The translations under genes were made by a program, and so were the position numbers. Positions 1 to 8,594 of a DNA stretch of 64,000 nt are shown one piece after another. The notes under the pieces were generated by a model. It did not search any database. It was not told the DNA's origin and was given only the letters and a program-made list of their open reading frames with translations. The stretch comes from Microbacterium rhizomatis (GTDB taxonomy: Bacteria > Actinomycetota > Actinomycetes > Actinomycetales > Microbacteriaceae), in NCBI RefSeq assembly GCF_008710745.1, contig NZ_VYSA01000002.1, forward strand, positions 1,149,819 through 1,213,818, given 5' to 3'. Each line of letters starts with the position of its first letter. The first letter of the stretch is position 1.

Positions 1-617
1 CCGCCGCTCGTGGACGGTGTGACGAAGCCGGTGAGGGTCACGGTGTCGCCGTCGAACGCGTCGGGATTCGTCGAGGTCGCGAAGGCGCTCGCCCAGGCGC
101 CGATGCCGAACGACGAGGTGTCGCCGGTCGAGGCGAGGGCGACAGCATCCGCTCCGGCGAAGAGCGGGGGAGCGCCGACGTCGCGCGACATCGCGAGCTG
201 TGCCGACAGCGAGGCCGGCGGGAGCACGAGGATGAAGAGCACGACGGCGGAGGCGGCGACGCCTCCCGTCACGGTCGCGGCGAGCCCGAGGCTCCGCGCC
301 AATGTCGGAGGATGCGCAGGATGTCGGACGATCTCGCTCGAATCCTCCGACTTGGCGTCGATTCTCCGACGGAGGGCCGGGGGCTCGGCATGGGCGGGCC
401 CGCCGTGATCGTGACCGTGATCGGCCTCGGCTCCCAGGGGGAGCAGGAACGACAGGACCGCACCGATCAGCACGACCACCGACATCCCCGCAGCGAACCA
501 CGTCGAGTCGGGGTTGATGTAGAGCGCGAGCCGGCCGGTGAGCGTGAGCGTCAACGTCACGACCGCCAGGCATGAGGCGAGGCCCACTCCCAGCCACCGC
601 GTCGCGAGCCTGCTCAT
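1..617 (-). CDS. TIGR03943/UPF0703-type membrane protein, C-terminus cut by window edge
   Basis: From ATG 617 the frame stays open to the window edge (205 full codons), so the C-terminus is missing. Two N-terminal hydrophobic segments (about residues 5-30 and 40-62) are followed by a His-rich stretch (DHGHDHGG, near residue 66), a third hydrophobic segment (about 110-133) and the beginning of a soluble domain. This layout fits the TIGR03943/YcgQ-type partner of UPF0718 permeases, a pair often placed under zinc control. The start is one base after the stop of the upstream UPF0718 permease, and a His-rich loop next to a znu/zur locus suggests metal binding. Function is inferred from context; no enzymatic motif is visible. 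Confidence 0.75.
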   Translation of the reverse strand, partial: MSRLATRWLGVGLASCLAVVTLTLTLTGRLALYINPDSTWFAAGMSVVVLIGAVLSFLLPLGAEADHGHDHGGPAHAEPPALRRRIDAKSEDSSEIVRHPAHPPTLARSLGLAATVTGGVAASAVVLFILVLPPASLSAQLAMSRDVGAPPLFAGADAVALASTGDTSSFGIGAWASAFATSTNPDAFDGDTVTLTGFVTPSTSG

Positions 618-618
618 C

Positions 619-1665
619 TCACGCAAGGAGATTCACCACCGTTCCGATGGCGAACGCCGAGAGCACGACGACCACGACCATGCCGACGAGCACCGGCGTG
701 CGGAAGGTCGTCCTGAGGAGCGCGAGCATCTTGACATCGACGAGGGGTCCGACCAGGAGGAAGGCCACGATCGAACCCGGTGTGAACGTCGACGCGAACG
801 ACAGCGCGAAGAACGCATCGACGTTGGAGCAGATCGACACCACCATCGCGAGCACCATCATCGCGACGATCGACAGCGCGGGGTTCGAGCCGATCGCGAG
901 CAGCGCATCGCGCGGGATGAGCACCTGCACGGCGCCGGCGATCGCCGAGCCGATGACGAGAGCGGGCATCACGGAACGCAGCTCCACGATGAACTGCGCG
1001 AGACTGCGACGGCCGCGTCCGCCGGATTCCTGCGCCACCACCTCACACGTCTCGAGGAAGCGCTCGGTCAGCAGTGCGTCCGGGTCGGGGTGGCGGCTGT
1101 AGAGCCAGCCGATCAGGTTGGCGATGAGGTAGCCGCCTACGAGACGGGCGATCAGGATGCCGTCGCTCCAGCCGAATGCCTGGTGTGTCGTGATGATCAC
1201 GATCGGATTCACGATCGGCGCCGCGATGAGGAACGTGAGGGTCTCGGGAACCGAGAAGCCCCGCATCAGCAGTCCGCGCGCGAACGGAACATTCCCGCAT
1301 TCGCATACGGGGATGACCATGCCGAAGAGAGAGAGCACGGCGCGGCGAGCCCACGCTCGACGCGGCATCCATCGTTCGATCGCACCCGGTGGCACCCACA
1401 CCTGGACGACGATCGACAGCACCACCCCGAGCACGACGAACGGGAGCGATTCGATGAGCACGCTGATCGAGAGCGTCAGTCCGTCCTGGGCCCGCGTCGG
1501 CAGGGAGGCGGGATAGAAGGTCGGAGCGAGGACGTCGATCAGGAACAGCGCCGCGACGAACGCGATGCCGACGCCGAGCCAGAGCGCGGTGCGCGTGAGC
1601 GGGCTGCGATCGGGCCGGGGTTCGTTCAGGCGTGCCGGCCCGGCGGCGGTACTGCGCAGGCTCAC
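619..1665 (-). CDS. UPF0718 family permease (YcgR-like)
   Basis: A 348-residue polytopic membrane protein with about eight hydrophobic segments. It has the family motif CECGNVPFARGL in the first half and a matching SICSNVDAFF segment in the second half, which suggests an internally duplicated channel-like fold. I chose GTG 1665 because it overlaps the stop of the upstream Fur-family gene as GTGA; the longer reading to 1809 is arginine-rich and overlaps that gene out of frame. With the following TIGR03943 protein it forms a conserved pair of unknown transport substrate. Its position behind zur and znuABC suggests a role in zinc or another divalent metal, but the sequence does not identify the substrate. 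Confidence 0.82.
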   Translation of the reverse strand: MSLRSTAAGPARLNEPRPDRSPLTRTALWLGVGIAFVAALFLIDVLAPTFYPASLPTRAQDGLTLSISVLIESLPFVVLGVVLSIVVQVWVPPGAIERWMPRRAWARRAVLSLFGMVIPVCECGNVPFARGLLMRGFSVPETLTFLIAAPIVNPIVIITTHQAFGWSDGILIARLVGGYLIANLIGWLYSRHPDPDALLTERFLETCEVVAQESGGRGRRSLAQFIVELRSVMPALVIGSAIAGAVQVLIPRDALLAIGSNPALSIVAMMVLAMVVSICSNVDAFFALSFASTFTPGSIVAFLLVGPLVDVKMLALLRTTFRTPVLVGMVVVVVLSAFAIGTVVNLLA

Positions 1666-2063
1666 GCGCTTTCGCGTGCCTTCGCGCAGGAACCGCAGAG
1701 CCCGAAGATGTCGACGACGTGCTCGGCGTCGATGAAGCCGTGCGTCGCGGCTGTGCTGCGAGCCCACTGCTCGACGGCCGTGGCCTCGATCTCGACCGTG
1801 AGTCCGCACGACCGGCAGATGAGGTGGTGGTGGTGCCCGGGGGTCGCGCAGGCACGATAGAGGCTTTCGCCATCAGGGCTCTGCAGCGAGTCGGCGTCAC
1901 CCTGCGACGCGAGGCCGGCGAGCGCGCGGTAGACGGTGGCCAGGCCGATGCCGGTGTTCTCCTCGCGGAGGGTGGCGTGCAGAGTCTGCGCACTCACGAA
2001 GCCCCGAGATTCCGCCAGCGCTTCGCGGACGCGCTCGCGCTGCCACGTGTTCCGCTGGGTCAT
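1662..2063 (-). CDS. zur: Fur-family metalloregulator, probably Zur
   Basis: A 133-residue Fur-family repressor. Residues 1-70 form the winged helix (ATVYRALAGLASQGD recognition region). The dimer half carries the HHHH metal-binding motif in PGHHHHLICRSCG and two CxxC pairs (CRSC and CGSC) that would hold the structural zinc. I set the start at ATG 2063, where the alignment-like N-terminus MTQRNTWQ begins; the upstream extension is proline/arginine-rich and unlike Fur. Zur rather than Fur is inferred because it sits in the same orientation as znuABC, followed by the UPF0718 pair, and because a Zur-like operator lies in front of znuA. DNA-binding specificity has not been shown. Confidence 0.88.
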   Translation of the reverse strand: MTQRNTWQRERVREALAESRGFVSAQTLHATLREENTGIGLATVYRALAGLASQGDADSLQSPDGESLYRACATPGHHHHLICRSCGLTVEIEATAVEQWARSTAATHGFIDAEHVVDIFGLCGSCAKARESA

Positions 2064-2258
2064 GGCCGCGATTCTAACGACGCGGCCTGTGCATGGGCTG
2101 GCGGTGTCGGGGCTGCTCTGGTGGTGAACCGGCAGGGGCGAACATCTCGAAGGACGAATGTGGCGCGTGAGCACCACCGGGGCAACGGCGGTCGGTTTCG
2201 GGCACGACTTTCCTTCACGATGTTCGGCTGGGCGCCGAGACGCCGCGACCGGCCGGCT

Positions 2259-3119
2259 TCAGTCGGCACGAGAGACGCGATCGCGGCGCGCTCCGATCAC
2301 GCGGCACACCACGTAGATCGCGAACGAGATCGTCGTGATGTAGGGGCTCACCGGCAGGGTGCCCATGATCGCAAGCAGAATGCCTCCGACCGCAGAGACG
2401 AACCCGAAGACCGTCGCGAGCACCGGCACCGACAGGGGCCCTGATGCGATCCGCATCGCCGCGGCGGCAGGCGTCACGAGGAGGGCCATCACCAGAAGCG
2501 CACCGATGATGTGCACGCTGACGGCGACGATGAGTCCCAGCAGCAGCATGAACGAGAGCGATACCGCCGTCGTGGGGACCCCGCGGGCGGCGGCGGACTG
2601 CGGGTCGAGCGAGTCGAAGCGCAGCGGGCGCCAGATCAGGAGGATGCCGATCAGCACGAACGCGCTGATCACGATGAGCCAGCCCAGCTGGCCGCTCTGC
2701 ACCGAGACGATCTGGCCGGTGAGCAGGCTGAACCGGTTCGCGCTGCGTCCGTTGTACAGAGACAGGAACAGGATGCCCAGCCCGAGCCCGAACGGCATGA
2801 GCACGCCGATGATCGAGTTGCGGTCGCGGGCCCGGGCGCCCAGCCAGCCGATGAGTGCGGCCGCGATCAGCGAGCCGATGATCGATCCGGTCACCACGTC
2901 CACGCCGATCAGGAGGGCGGCGGCGGCCCCTGCGAACGAGAGCTCGCTGATGCCGTGGACCGCGAACGCCATGTCGCGCTGCATGACGAACACCCCGACG
3001 AGCCCCCCGACCAGGCCCAGCACCGCTCCGGCGATCACCGAGTTGGAGACGAGCGCGAGGATCGCGCCGTAATCGGCGAGGCCGCCGAACATCGCGGACG
3101 AGACGTCGTCCCAGTTCAT
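2259..3119 (-). CDS. znuB: zinc/manganese ABC transporter, membrane subunit
   Basis: A 286-residue ABC-3 family permease with about eight hydrophobic helices and the conserved HGISELSFAGAAAALLIG segment typical of ZnuB/TroC/MntB. It would form the homodimeric membrane channel of the zinc importer. Its ATG (3119) overlaps the stop of the ATPase gene as ATGA, so the two are probably translationally coupled. The 195 bp between its stop and the Fur-family start hold no recognisable gene. Zinc is favoured over manganese because of the His-rich binding protein, the Zur-type operator and the adjacent Zur-like regulator. Confidence 0.9.
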   Translation of the reverse strand: MNWDDVSSAMFGGLADYGAILALVSNSVIAGAVLGLVGGLVGVFVMQRDMAFAVHGISELSFAGAAAALLIGVDVVTGSIIGSLIAAALIGWLGARARDRNSIIGVLMPFGLGLGILFLSLYNGRSANRFSLLTGQIVSVQSGQLGWLIVISAFVLIGILLIWRPLRFDSLDPQSAAARGVPTTAVSLSFMLLLGLIVAVSVHIIGALLVMALLVTPAAAAMRIASGPLSVPVLATVFGFVSAVGGILLAIMGTLPVSPYITTISFAIYVVCRVIGARRDRVSRAD

Positions 3120-3928
3120 GAGGCCGCCTCGTCGTGGTGGTGGTGGGATGCCTCGGCATCGGGCGCTCCGACCACGACGAGCCGATCACCGGCTCGGAGC
3201 ACGAAGACGCGAGCGCCGTACAGATCGGTGAGGACGTCGGAGCGCAGCACCTCATCCGGTGCGCCGAGCGTGAACCGTCCGTTCGCGATGTAGAGGATGC
3301 GGTCGACCAGCCCGAGTACTGGGTTGATGTCGTGAGTCACCAGGAGCACGCCGGCCCCGGATTCGCGTCGATGGCGATCGATGAGGCCGACCACGGCCTG
3401 CTGGTTCGCAAGATCGAGGCTCGTGAGCGGCTCGTCGCACAGCAGCAGACGGGGGTCGTCGGCGAGCGCCTGGCCCGTGCGGAGCCGCTGCTGCTCGCCG
3501 CCGGACAGGAGCCCCACCGGCCGGTCGGCGAAGCCCCGCGCACCGACAGCGTCGACGAGCGCGTCGACGCGCGCGGCATCGCCTCTCCGCGGGAAGGGGA
3601 GCCCGAAGCGGTGGCCGTCCACGCCCAGCGCGATGAGGTCGCGCCCTCGCAGCGACGTGTCGCGGGGCAGCGGGCGCGCCTGCGGAATGTAGCCGATCCG
3701 GCGGTTGCCCGGTCGCTGCACGGGCTCGCCGAGCGCGGTGATCGAGCCGGCGCTGAGACGCTCGAGGCCGAGGATCGCCCGCAGCAGGGTCGTCTTTCCG
3801 GAGCCGCTCGGGCCGAGCACGGCGATCAGCTCGCCGGGCGAGACCGTCAGATCGAGCCCGCTCCACAGCTCACGGTCACCGCGACGCAGAGCAGCGCCCG
3901 CGATCTCGAGCGGGTTCGACCCGCTCAC
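3116..3928 (-). CDS. znuC: zinc ABC transporter, ATP-binding subunit
   Basis: A 270-residue ABC ATPase. Walker A is GPSGSGKTTLLRAI, the signature is LLSGGEQQRLRTGQAL, and Walker B ends in LLLCDEPLTSLD followed by the H-loop LLVTHDI. The C-terminal tail is His-rich (ASHHHHDEAAS), a feature seen in some zinc-transporter ATPases that might sense or buffer metal. I chose GTG 3928 because it overlaps the znuA stop as GTGA. It lies between znuA and znuB with 4-base overlaps on both sides, so the three subunits come from one transcript. Assignment to the metal-type ABC family rests on this context. Confidence 0.9.
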   Translation of the reverse strand: MSGSNPLEIAGAALRRGDRELWSGLDLTVSPGELIAVLGPSGSGKTTLLRAILGLERLSAGSITALGEPVQRPGNRRIGYIPQARPLPRDTSLRGRDLIALGVDGHRFGLPFPRRGDAARVDALVDAVGARGFADRPVGLLSGGEQQRLRTGQALADDPRLLLCDEPLTSLDLANQQAVVGLIDRHRRESGAGVLLVTHDINPVLGLVDRILYIANGRFTLGAPDEVLRSDVLTDLYGARVFVLRAGDRLVVVGAPDAEASHHHHDEAAS

Positions 3929-4878
3929 GCCCCCAGCGCCTTGGCGAGCTGATCGATGTTCCCCTGCATCCATCCAAGATAGGTGGTGCCATCGGGGAGG
4001 ATCTCCGAGAACTTCAGGACCGGGATGCCGGCGGCGCCCGCGGCGTCCTCCACCTGGGTGGTCTCCGCCCCCGCCGCTTGGGCGTTGGTGATCACGACCT
4101 TCACCTCACCCGAGGAGAGGACTCGCAGCGCGTCCAGAAGCGTCGCGGGCGGTACGTCCTGGCCTCCCTCCACCGCCTCGCTGAATGCGCTCGGTGTCGC
4201 GTTCTCGAGCCCCGCGGCATCCGTGAGGTAGAGCGGCAGCGGTTCGGTGACGAACACCCGCGCCCCCGCGTGGGTGCGGGCGATGGTCGCCAGGCTGTCT
4301 TCGAGGGCGGCGGTGCCGTCCGCGAAGGTCTTGGCATTCTGCGTGAACTCTGCGGCTCGCGCGGGATCGAGCGAGCCCAGCTGCTGCGCGATGGCCTCGG
4401 CAAGCAGTCCCATCGTGGCCGGGTCGTAGAAGACGTGCTCGTTGAAGCCCTCGAGGTGGTCGTGCGCGTGATCGGCATCGTCGGTGTGCGTCGAGGTGTC
4501 GTCGTCGGCCGGCCACTCCGGCGAGAGCTGTGCCGCAGTGATGACCGGGGCCGTCGTACCCGATGCCCCGACGAGCGCGTCGAGGAACGGGTCGTAGCCG
4601 CCGCCGTTCTCGATGAGCAGGTCTGCGCGCTGCACCTTCAGCTGGTCGCCGGCGCTCGGCTCGAATTCGTGCGGGTCCTGCGCGCTCGAGGCGATGAGTG
4701 AGGTGACGGTGACGGCGTCACCACCGACGGCCTCGGCGATCTGCCCGTACACGTTGGTGGAGGCGACGACGCTCAGCGTGCCGGCCGTCGAACCCGCGGG
4801 TGAGGCGGTGCCGGAGCATCCCGCCAACAGGGTTGCGAATGCTCCGAGTGCGGCGAGGACGGTCGCTTTTCGTGCCAT
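3925..4878 (-). CDS. znuA: zinc ABC transporter, substrate-binding lipoprotein
   Basis: A 317-residue lipoprotein: a signal peptide ends in the lipobox LLAGC (Cys 21), and the mature part is a TroA/ZnuA-type binding domain. A flexible loop rich in Asp and His (THTDDADHAHDHLEGFNEH, about residues 125-145) is typical of zinc-specific members, and the conserved HEFEPSAGD and HVFYDP histidines are candidates for the metal site. ATG 4878 is the only sensible start, as it begins the signal peptide. The gene leads the zinc operon. The -10 element ends 6 bases before the ATG, so the transcript is probably leaderless. Confidence 0.92.
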   Translation of the reverse strand: MARKATVLAALGAFATLLAGCSGTASPAGSTAGTLSVVASTNVYGQIAEAVGGDAVTVTSLIASSAQDPHEFEPSAGDQLKVQRADLLIENGGGYDPFLDALVGASGTTAPVITAAQLSPEWPADDDTSTHTDDADHAHDHLEGFNEHVFYDPATMGLLAEAIAQQLGSLDPARAAEFTQNAKTFADGTAALEDSLATIARTHAGARVFVTEPLPLYLTDAAGLENATPSAFSEAVEGGQDVPPATLLDALRVLSSGEVKVVITNAQAAGAETTQVEDAAGAAGIPVLKFSEILPDGTTYLGWMQGNIDQLAKALGA

Positions 4879-4884
4879 ACCTCG

Positions 4885-4913
4885 ACTGTATGTCTAATGA
4901 GAACGATTCTCAA
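4885..4913 (-). promoter_or_regulatory. znuA promoter with overlapping Zur-like operator
   Basis: On the minus strand, TTGAGA (4913-4908) and TACAGT (4890-4885) are separated by exactly 17 bp, a good sigma-A promoter. The predicted +1 falls at the znuA ATG. The palindrome TGAGAA-CGA-TTCTCA (4898-4912) covers the -35 box, inside an AATGAGAACGATTCTCAAAAT-like core resembling known Zur/Fur boxes. A zinc-loaded repressor bound here would block RNA polymerase. The operator match is by eye. Confidence 0.75.
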
Positions 4914-4937
4914 AATCAGGCCGGGACACCCAAGTGC

Positions 4938-6278
4938 TCAATCGAGGAGCAGCGCCGGCTCCTCGAGGATCGACGCGATGTCGGCGATGAACCGCGACAC
5001 CCCGTCTCCGTCGACCACCCGATGATCGAACGATCCCGAGACGGTCGTCACCCAGCGGGGCCGCACCTCGCCGTCGACGACCCACGGCTTCTGCCGGATC
5101 GTGCCGAGCGCCACGATCCCGACTTCGCCCGGGTTGATGATCGGGGTGCCGGCATCCATCCCGAACACGCCGATGTTGGTGATCGTGATCGTGCCGCCGG
5201 ACTGGTCGGCGGGCGTCGTCTTGCCCTCGCGCGCCGTGATCGTGAGCTTCTCGAGCGCCCTGGCGAGGCCCTGCATGTTGAGGTCCTGCGCGTCTTTGAT
5301 GTTCGGGACGAGCAGGCCGCGGGGGGTCGCCGCCGCGATGCCGAGGTTGACGTAGTGGCGCACGCGGATCTCGGCGCCGTTCTCGCCGTCGATCCACGCG
5401 GCGTTCACCATCGGCGTGCGGCGCACGGCCCAGATGACGGCCCTGGCCATGATCAGCAGGGGCGACACCTTCGTGTCGGCGAAGTCGGGCGAGGCCTTCA
5501 GCCGCTTGACGAGCTCCATCGTGCGCGACGCGTCGACGTCGGTCCACACCGAGACGTGCGGGGCGGTGTAGGCGCTGCGCACCATCCCCGACGCCGTCGC
5601 CTTGCGCACGCCCTTGACCGGAATGGTCTCTTCGCGCTCACCGGCCGGGGGCGCGGGCACGGCCGCTTGCGGCCGGGGGGTCGTGATGGCGGCGGATGCG
5701 ACGGGGATCGTCTCTTCGCGAACGGCGCCCCACTCCGGCGTCTCGATGTTGCGGAAGACGCTCGCCTGCGACGCGTGCTTGACGACGTCGTCGCGGGTGA
5801 TCTCGCCGGCGGCGCCCGTGGGCGTGACGTCGGCGAGGTCGACGTCGAGGTCGCGCGCGAGCTTGCGGATGGGCGGCTTCGCCGCGACACCGACGGATGC
5901 TCGCACCACGGCGGCCGCGGCGGGCTTGCGGCGGCGGAACTGGACGTGTCCGGCGCTGCCGTAGCCGACGAGCACGGCACCGCCGGTCTCTTCGGGCTCG
6001 GGCTGCACCTCGGGGACATCGCTCGCACCCCCGGCGCCCGCTCCGGCGATCGTGATGATCGCCGCGCCCACGTCGACCGTGTCGCCCTCGTTCGCGAGCA
6101 GTTCGCCGACGACGCCCTCGAAGGGCGAGGGCAGCTCGACGAGCGACTTCGCCGTCTCGATCTCGACGAGCACGTCGTTGATCCCCACGGTGTCGCCGGG
6201 GGCGACGTGCCACGAGACGATCTCGGCCTCGGTCAGCCCCTCCCCGACATCGGGCAAATGGAACGTCTGGTCCGTCAT
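4938..6278 (-). CDS. dihydrolipoamide acyltransferase (E2) of a 2-oxo-acid dehydrogenase complex
   Basis: A 446-residue E2. An N-terminal lipoyl domain (about 1-75) carries the lipoyl lysine in IETAKS (Lys 44). A Pro/Ala linker leads to a peripheral-subunit-binding domain ([15 protein letters not shown], about 150-190) and the C-terminal catalytic domain with the HxxxDG motif in [14 protein letters not shown] 6278 is preceded by AAGGGA; an upstream extension would lack lipoyl-domain similarity. It would transfer acyl groups from E1 to CoA in the cytoplasm. There is one lipoyl domain and no E3 gene in the window. The E1alpha/E1beta architecture suggests branched-chain 2-oxo acids, but pyruvate cannot be excluded. 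Confidence 0.92.
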   Translation of the reverse strand: MTDQTFHLPDVGEGLTEAEIVSWHVAPGDTVGINDVLVEIETAKSLVELPSPFEGVVGELLANEGDTVDVGAAIITIAGAGAGGASDVPEVQPEPEETGGAVLVGYGSAGHVQFRRRKPAAAAVVRASVGVAAKPPIRKLARDLDVDLADVTPTGAAGEITRDDVVKHASQASVFRNIETPEWGAVREETIPVASAAITTPRPQAAVPAPPAGEREETIPVKGVRKATASGMVRSAYTAPHVSVWTDVDASRTMELVKRLKASPDFADTKVSPLLIMARAVIWAVRRTPMVNAAWIDGENGAEIRVRHYVNLGIAAATPRGLLVPNIKDAQDLNMQGLARALEKLTITAREGKTTPADQSGGTITITNIGVFGMDAGTPIINPGEVGIVALGTIRQKPWVVDGEVRPRWVTTVSGSFDHRVVDGDGVSRFIADIASILEEPALLLD

Positions 6279-6309
6279 GCGAGATCCCTTCGTCGTCGTC
6301 GTCGTCTTG

Positions 6310-6380
6310 CGCGAGACCGGATAGACGCCACGAAAAGGTGACGAACGCACTCCGTCTCGTGGCGCCTATCCGGTCTCGCG
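6310..6380. repeat. long inverted repeat between E1beta and E2
   Basis: Arms of 24 bp at 6310-6333 and 6357-6380 are complementary except for one base pair, around a 23-nt loop. The hairpin fills the 118-bp gap between the E1beta stop (6397) and the E2 start (6278). No T-tract follows on the minus strand, so it looks more like an intergenic palindromic repeat or RNA-processing/stability hairpin than a classical terminator. Confidence 0.8.
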
Positions 6381-6396
6381 GGAATTGGGATGCACA

Positions 6397-7443
6397 TCAG
6401 TAGGCCATCGCGCGGTCGACGGCTTCGAGGATGCGGTCGGCATCGGGCAGATAGAGCCCCTCGAGCTTCGCCGGGGGGAACGGGGTGTCGAATCCCGAGA
6501 CGCGCAGGACGGGTGCTTCGAGCGCGTAGAACGCCCGCTCCATGACCGTCGCGGCGACCTCGCTGCCGAGCGACGTGAAGCCCGGCGCCTCCTGCGCGTA
6601 GACCATGCGCCCGGTACGGCGCACCGAGTCGAGGATCGGGCCGTAGTCCACCGGCGACAGGGACCGCAGGTCGATGACCTCGCAGCTCGTGCCCTCGGAC
6701 TCGGCCAGCGCAGCGGCCTGCAGCACCGTCGCCACCATCGCCCCGTGCGCGACGAGGGTCACGTCGCTGCCCCTTCGGACGATGCGGCTCGCGTGCAACG
6801 GAAGAGCCGGGGCCGAGGCATCCACCTCGCCCTTCTGCCAGTAGCGGCTCTTGGGCTCGAGGAAGATCACCGGGTCGTTCGAGCCGATCGCCTCCTGGAT
6901 CATCCAGTACGCGTCGTTCGGGGTCGACGGGCTCACCACGCGGAGGCCCGGAGTGTGCGTGAAATACGCCTCGGGGCTCTCCTGGTGGTGCTCGATCGCG
7001 CCGATGTGCCCGCCGTAGGGAATCCGGATGACGACGGGCATCTGCAGCGCGCCCTCGTGTCGGTACGTGAGCTTGGCGAGCTGCGAGGTGATCTGATCGA
7101 ACCCGGGATAGACGAAACCGTCGAACTGGATCTCGCACACCGGGCGGAACCCGCCCATCGCCAGGCCGATGGCCGTGCCGATGATGCCGGACTCGGCCAG
7201 CGGCGTATCGATCACGCGCCGGGGGCCGAAGTCGGCCTGCAGGCCCTCCGTGACGCGGAACACGCCACCGAGCAGTCCGATGTCCTCGCCCATCAGCAGG
7301 ACGCGGTCGGAGTCTTCCATCGCCTTGCGCAGCCCCGCGTTCAGCGCCCGGCTGAACGGCATGGTCGAGATCGCCGCCGATTCCTCGGCGGGCTCGGCGC
7401 CCGCCGTGCCTGTCGCTTCTCCCGTCGCCGCGTCGATCGTCAT
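6397..7443 (-). CDS. 2-oxo-acid dehydrogenase E1 component, beta subunit
   Basis: A 348-residue transketolase-like protein: the pyrimidine-binding domain (PFSRALNAGLRKAMEDSDRVLLMGEDIG) is followed by a C-terminal transketolase domain. It pairs with E1alpha to form the thiamine-diphosphate-dependent alpha2beta2 decarboxylase of branched-chain 2-oxo acids. ATG 7443 overlaps the E1alpha stop as ATGA, and GAGGGAGCG precedes it. The first ~25 residues are a low-complexity Ala/Glu/Gly tail before the conserved core. The split alpha/beta form is typical of BCKDH and of Gram-positive PDH. Confidence 0.93.
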   Translation of the reverse strand: MTIDAATGEATGTAGAEPAEESAAISTMPFSRALNAGLRKAMEDSDRVLLMGEDIGLLGGVFRVTEGLQADFGPRRVIDTPLAESGIIGTAIGLAMGGFRPVCEIQFDGFVYPGFDQITSQLAKLTYRHEGALQMPVVIRIPYGGHIGAIEHHQESPEAYFTHTPGLRVVSPSTPNDAYWMIQEAIGSNDPVIFLEPKSRYWQKGEVDASAPALPLHASRIVRRGSDVTLVAHGAMVATVLQAAALAESEGTSCEVIDLRSLSPVDYGPILDSVRRTGRMVYAQEAPGFTSLGSEVAATVMERAFYALEAPVLRVSGFDTPFPPAKLEGLYLPDADRILEAVDRAMAY

Positions 7444-8585
7444 GACGCTCCCTCCTCGAAGGATGCCTCGTACCCGGCGAGCCATTCGCGCTCCGCCTCG
7501 ACGAGCGGGTGCGGCTCGGAGTACACGTTCTGGAAGATCTGCGCCGCCGGCAGTCCGCCGAGGCTCATCGTCCTCGTGCGCACGTCGTCAGCGAGTGCCC
7601 TCGACTGCTCTTCCACGTCGGCGAAGAAGGCGTCGGAGGCTCCGCGGCCGCGCAGGAACACCCGCATCCGCTCGATCGGGTCGCGTCGCGCCCACGACTG
7701 CTCTTCCTCGGTGGTGCGGTACTTCGTCGGATCGTCGCTCGTCGTGTGCGCGCCCATCCGGTATGTCAGCGCCTCGATCGCCCGTGGCCCGCCGCCGGCG
7801 CGCGCCTCGTCGAGCGCGACCTTCGAGACGGCGTAGCTGGCGATCACGTCGTTGCCGTCGACCTGCACGCTCGGGATGCCGGTGCCCTCGCCGCGCCGGT
7901 ACAGCGGTGACCGCGACTGCGTCGAGACCGGCACCGAGATCGCCCACTGGTTGTTCTGCAGGAAGAACACCTGCGGGGTCTGATAGCTCGCCGCGAACAC
8001 CATCGACTCGTGCACGTCGCCCTCGCTGGACGCGCCGTCGCCGTAGTAGACGATGACGGCCTCGTCGCGGTCGGGGTCGCCCGAGCCGCTCTTGCCGTCG
8101 AACGCGAGGCCCATCGCGAGCCCCGTGGCATGCAGCGTGTGCGCTCCGAGCACGAGCGTGTAGATGTGCGTGTTGCCGTTCTTGGGGTCGTACGGGTCCC
8201 ACCCGCCGTGCGTCAGTCCGCGCATGACGCGGATGATGTCGACGAGGTCGACCCCGCGGATCATGCACACGACATGTTCGCGGTACGAGGGGAAGAGGTG
8301 ATCCTGCGGGCGCGCGGCGCGGGCCGAACCCACCTGCGCGGCCTCCTGCCCGAAGCTCGGCGGCCACAGCGCCAGCTGACCCTGCCGCTGCAGATTCGTG
8401 GCCTCGCGGTCGAACGCGCGGATCACCGCCATGTCGCGGTAGAAGCCCTCGAGGTCGGCATCCGTGAGCGCATTCACGAGCGCGAGGTAGGGCTCCGCGG
8501 CCGGTGTGGGCGCGAGCGAACCATCGGCGGCCAGCACCCGGACGAGCCGGGGATCGTCGAACCCAGGATCTTGTAGCGACGTCAC
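7440..8585 (-). CDS. 2-oxo-acid dehydrogenase E1 component, alpha subunit
   Basis: A 381-residue thiamine-diphosphate enzyme subunit. The cofactor motif spans YYGDGASSEGDVHES to NNQWAISVP (GDG...NN), with the phosphorylation-loop-like YRMGAHTTSDDPTKYR further on. The start is GTG 8585. Its 9-bp distance from the upstream aminotransferase stop suggests one operon. It catalyses decarboxylation of the 2-oxo acid and, with E1beta, reductive acylation of the E2 lipoyl group. The sequence resembles BkdA-type proteins more than PDH E1alpha, which supports branched-chain amino-acid catabolism or branched fatty-acid primer supply; that choice is inference. Confidence 0.93.
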   Translation of the reverse strand: MTSLQDPGFDDPRLVRVLAADGSLAPTPAAEPYLALVNALTDADLEGFYRDMAVIRAFDREATNLQRQGQLALWPPSFGQEAAQVGSARAARPQDHLFPSYREHVVCMIRGVDLVDIIRVMRGLTHGGWDPYDPKNGNTHIYTLVLGAHTLHATGLAMGLAFDGKSGSGDPDRDEAVIVYYGDGASSEGDVHESMVFAASYQTPQVFFLQNNQWAISVPVSTQSRSPLYRRGEGTGIPSVQVDGNDVIASYAVSKVALDEARAGGGPRAIEALTYRMGAHTTSDDPTKYRTTEEEQSWARRDPIERMRVFLRGRGASDAFFADVEEQSRALADDVRTRTMSLGGLPAAQIFQNVYSEPHPLVEAEREWLAGYEASFEEGAS

Positions 8586-8594
8586 AGTCCCACG

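Noticed and set aside
538..1860. A long rightward frame over the UPF0718 and Fur genes
   Set aside because: Composition is Arg/His/Asp/Glu with no fold; it is the shadow of two clear leftward genes.
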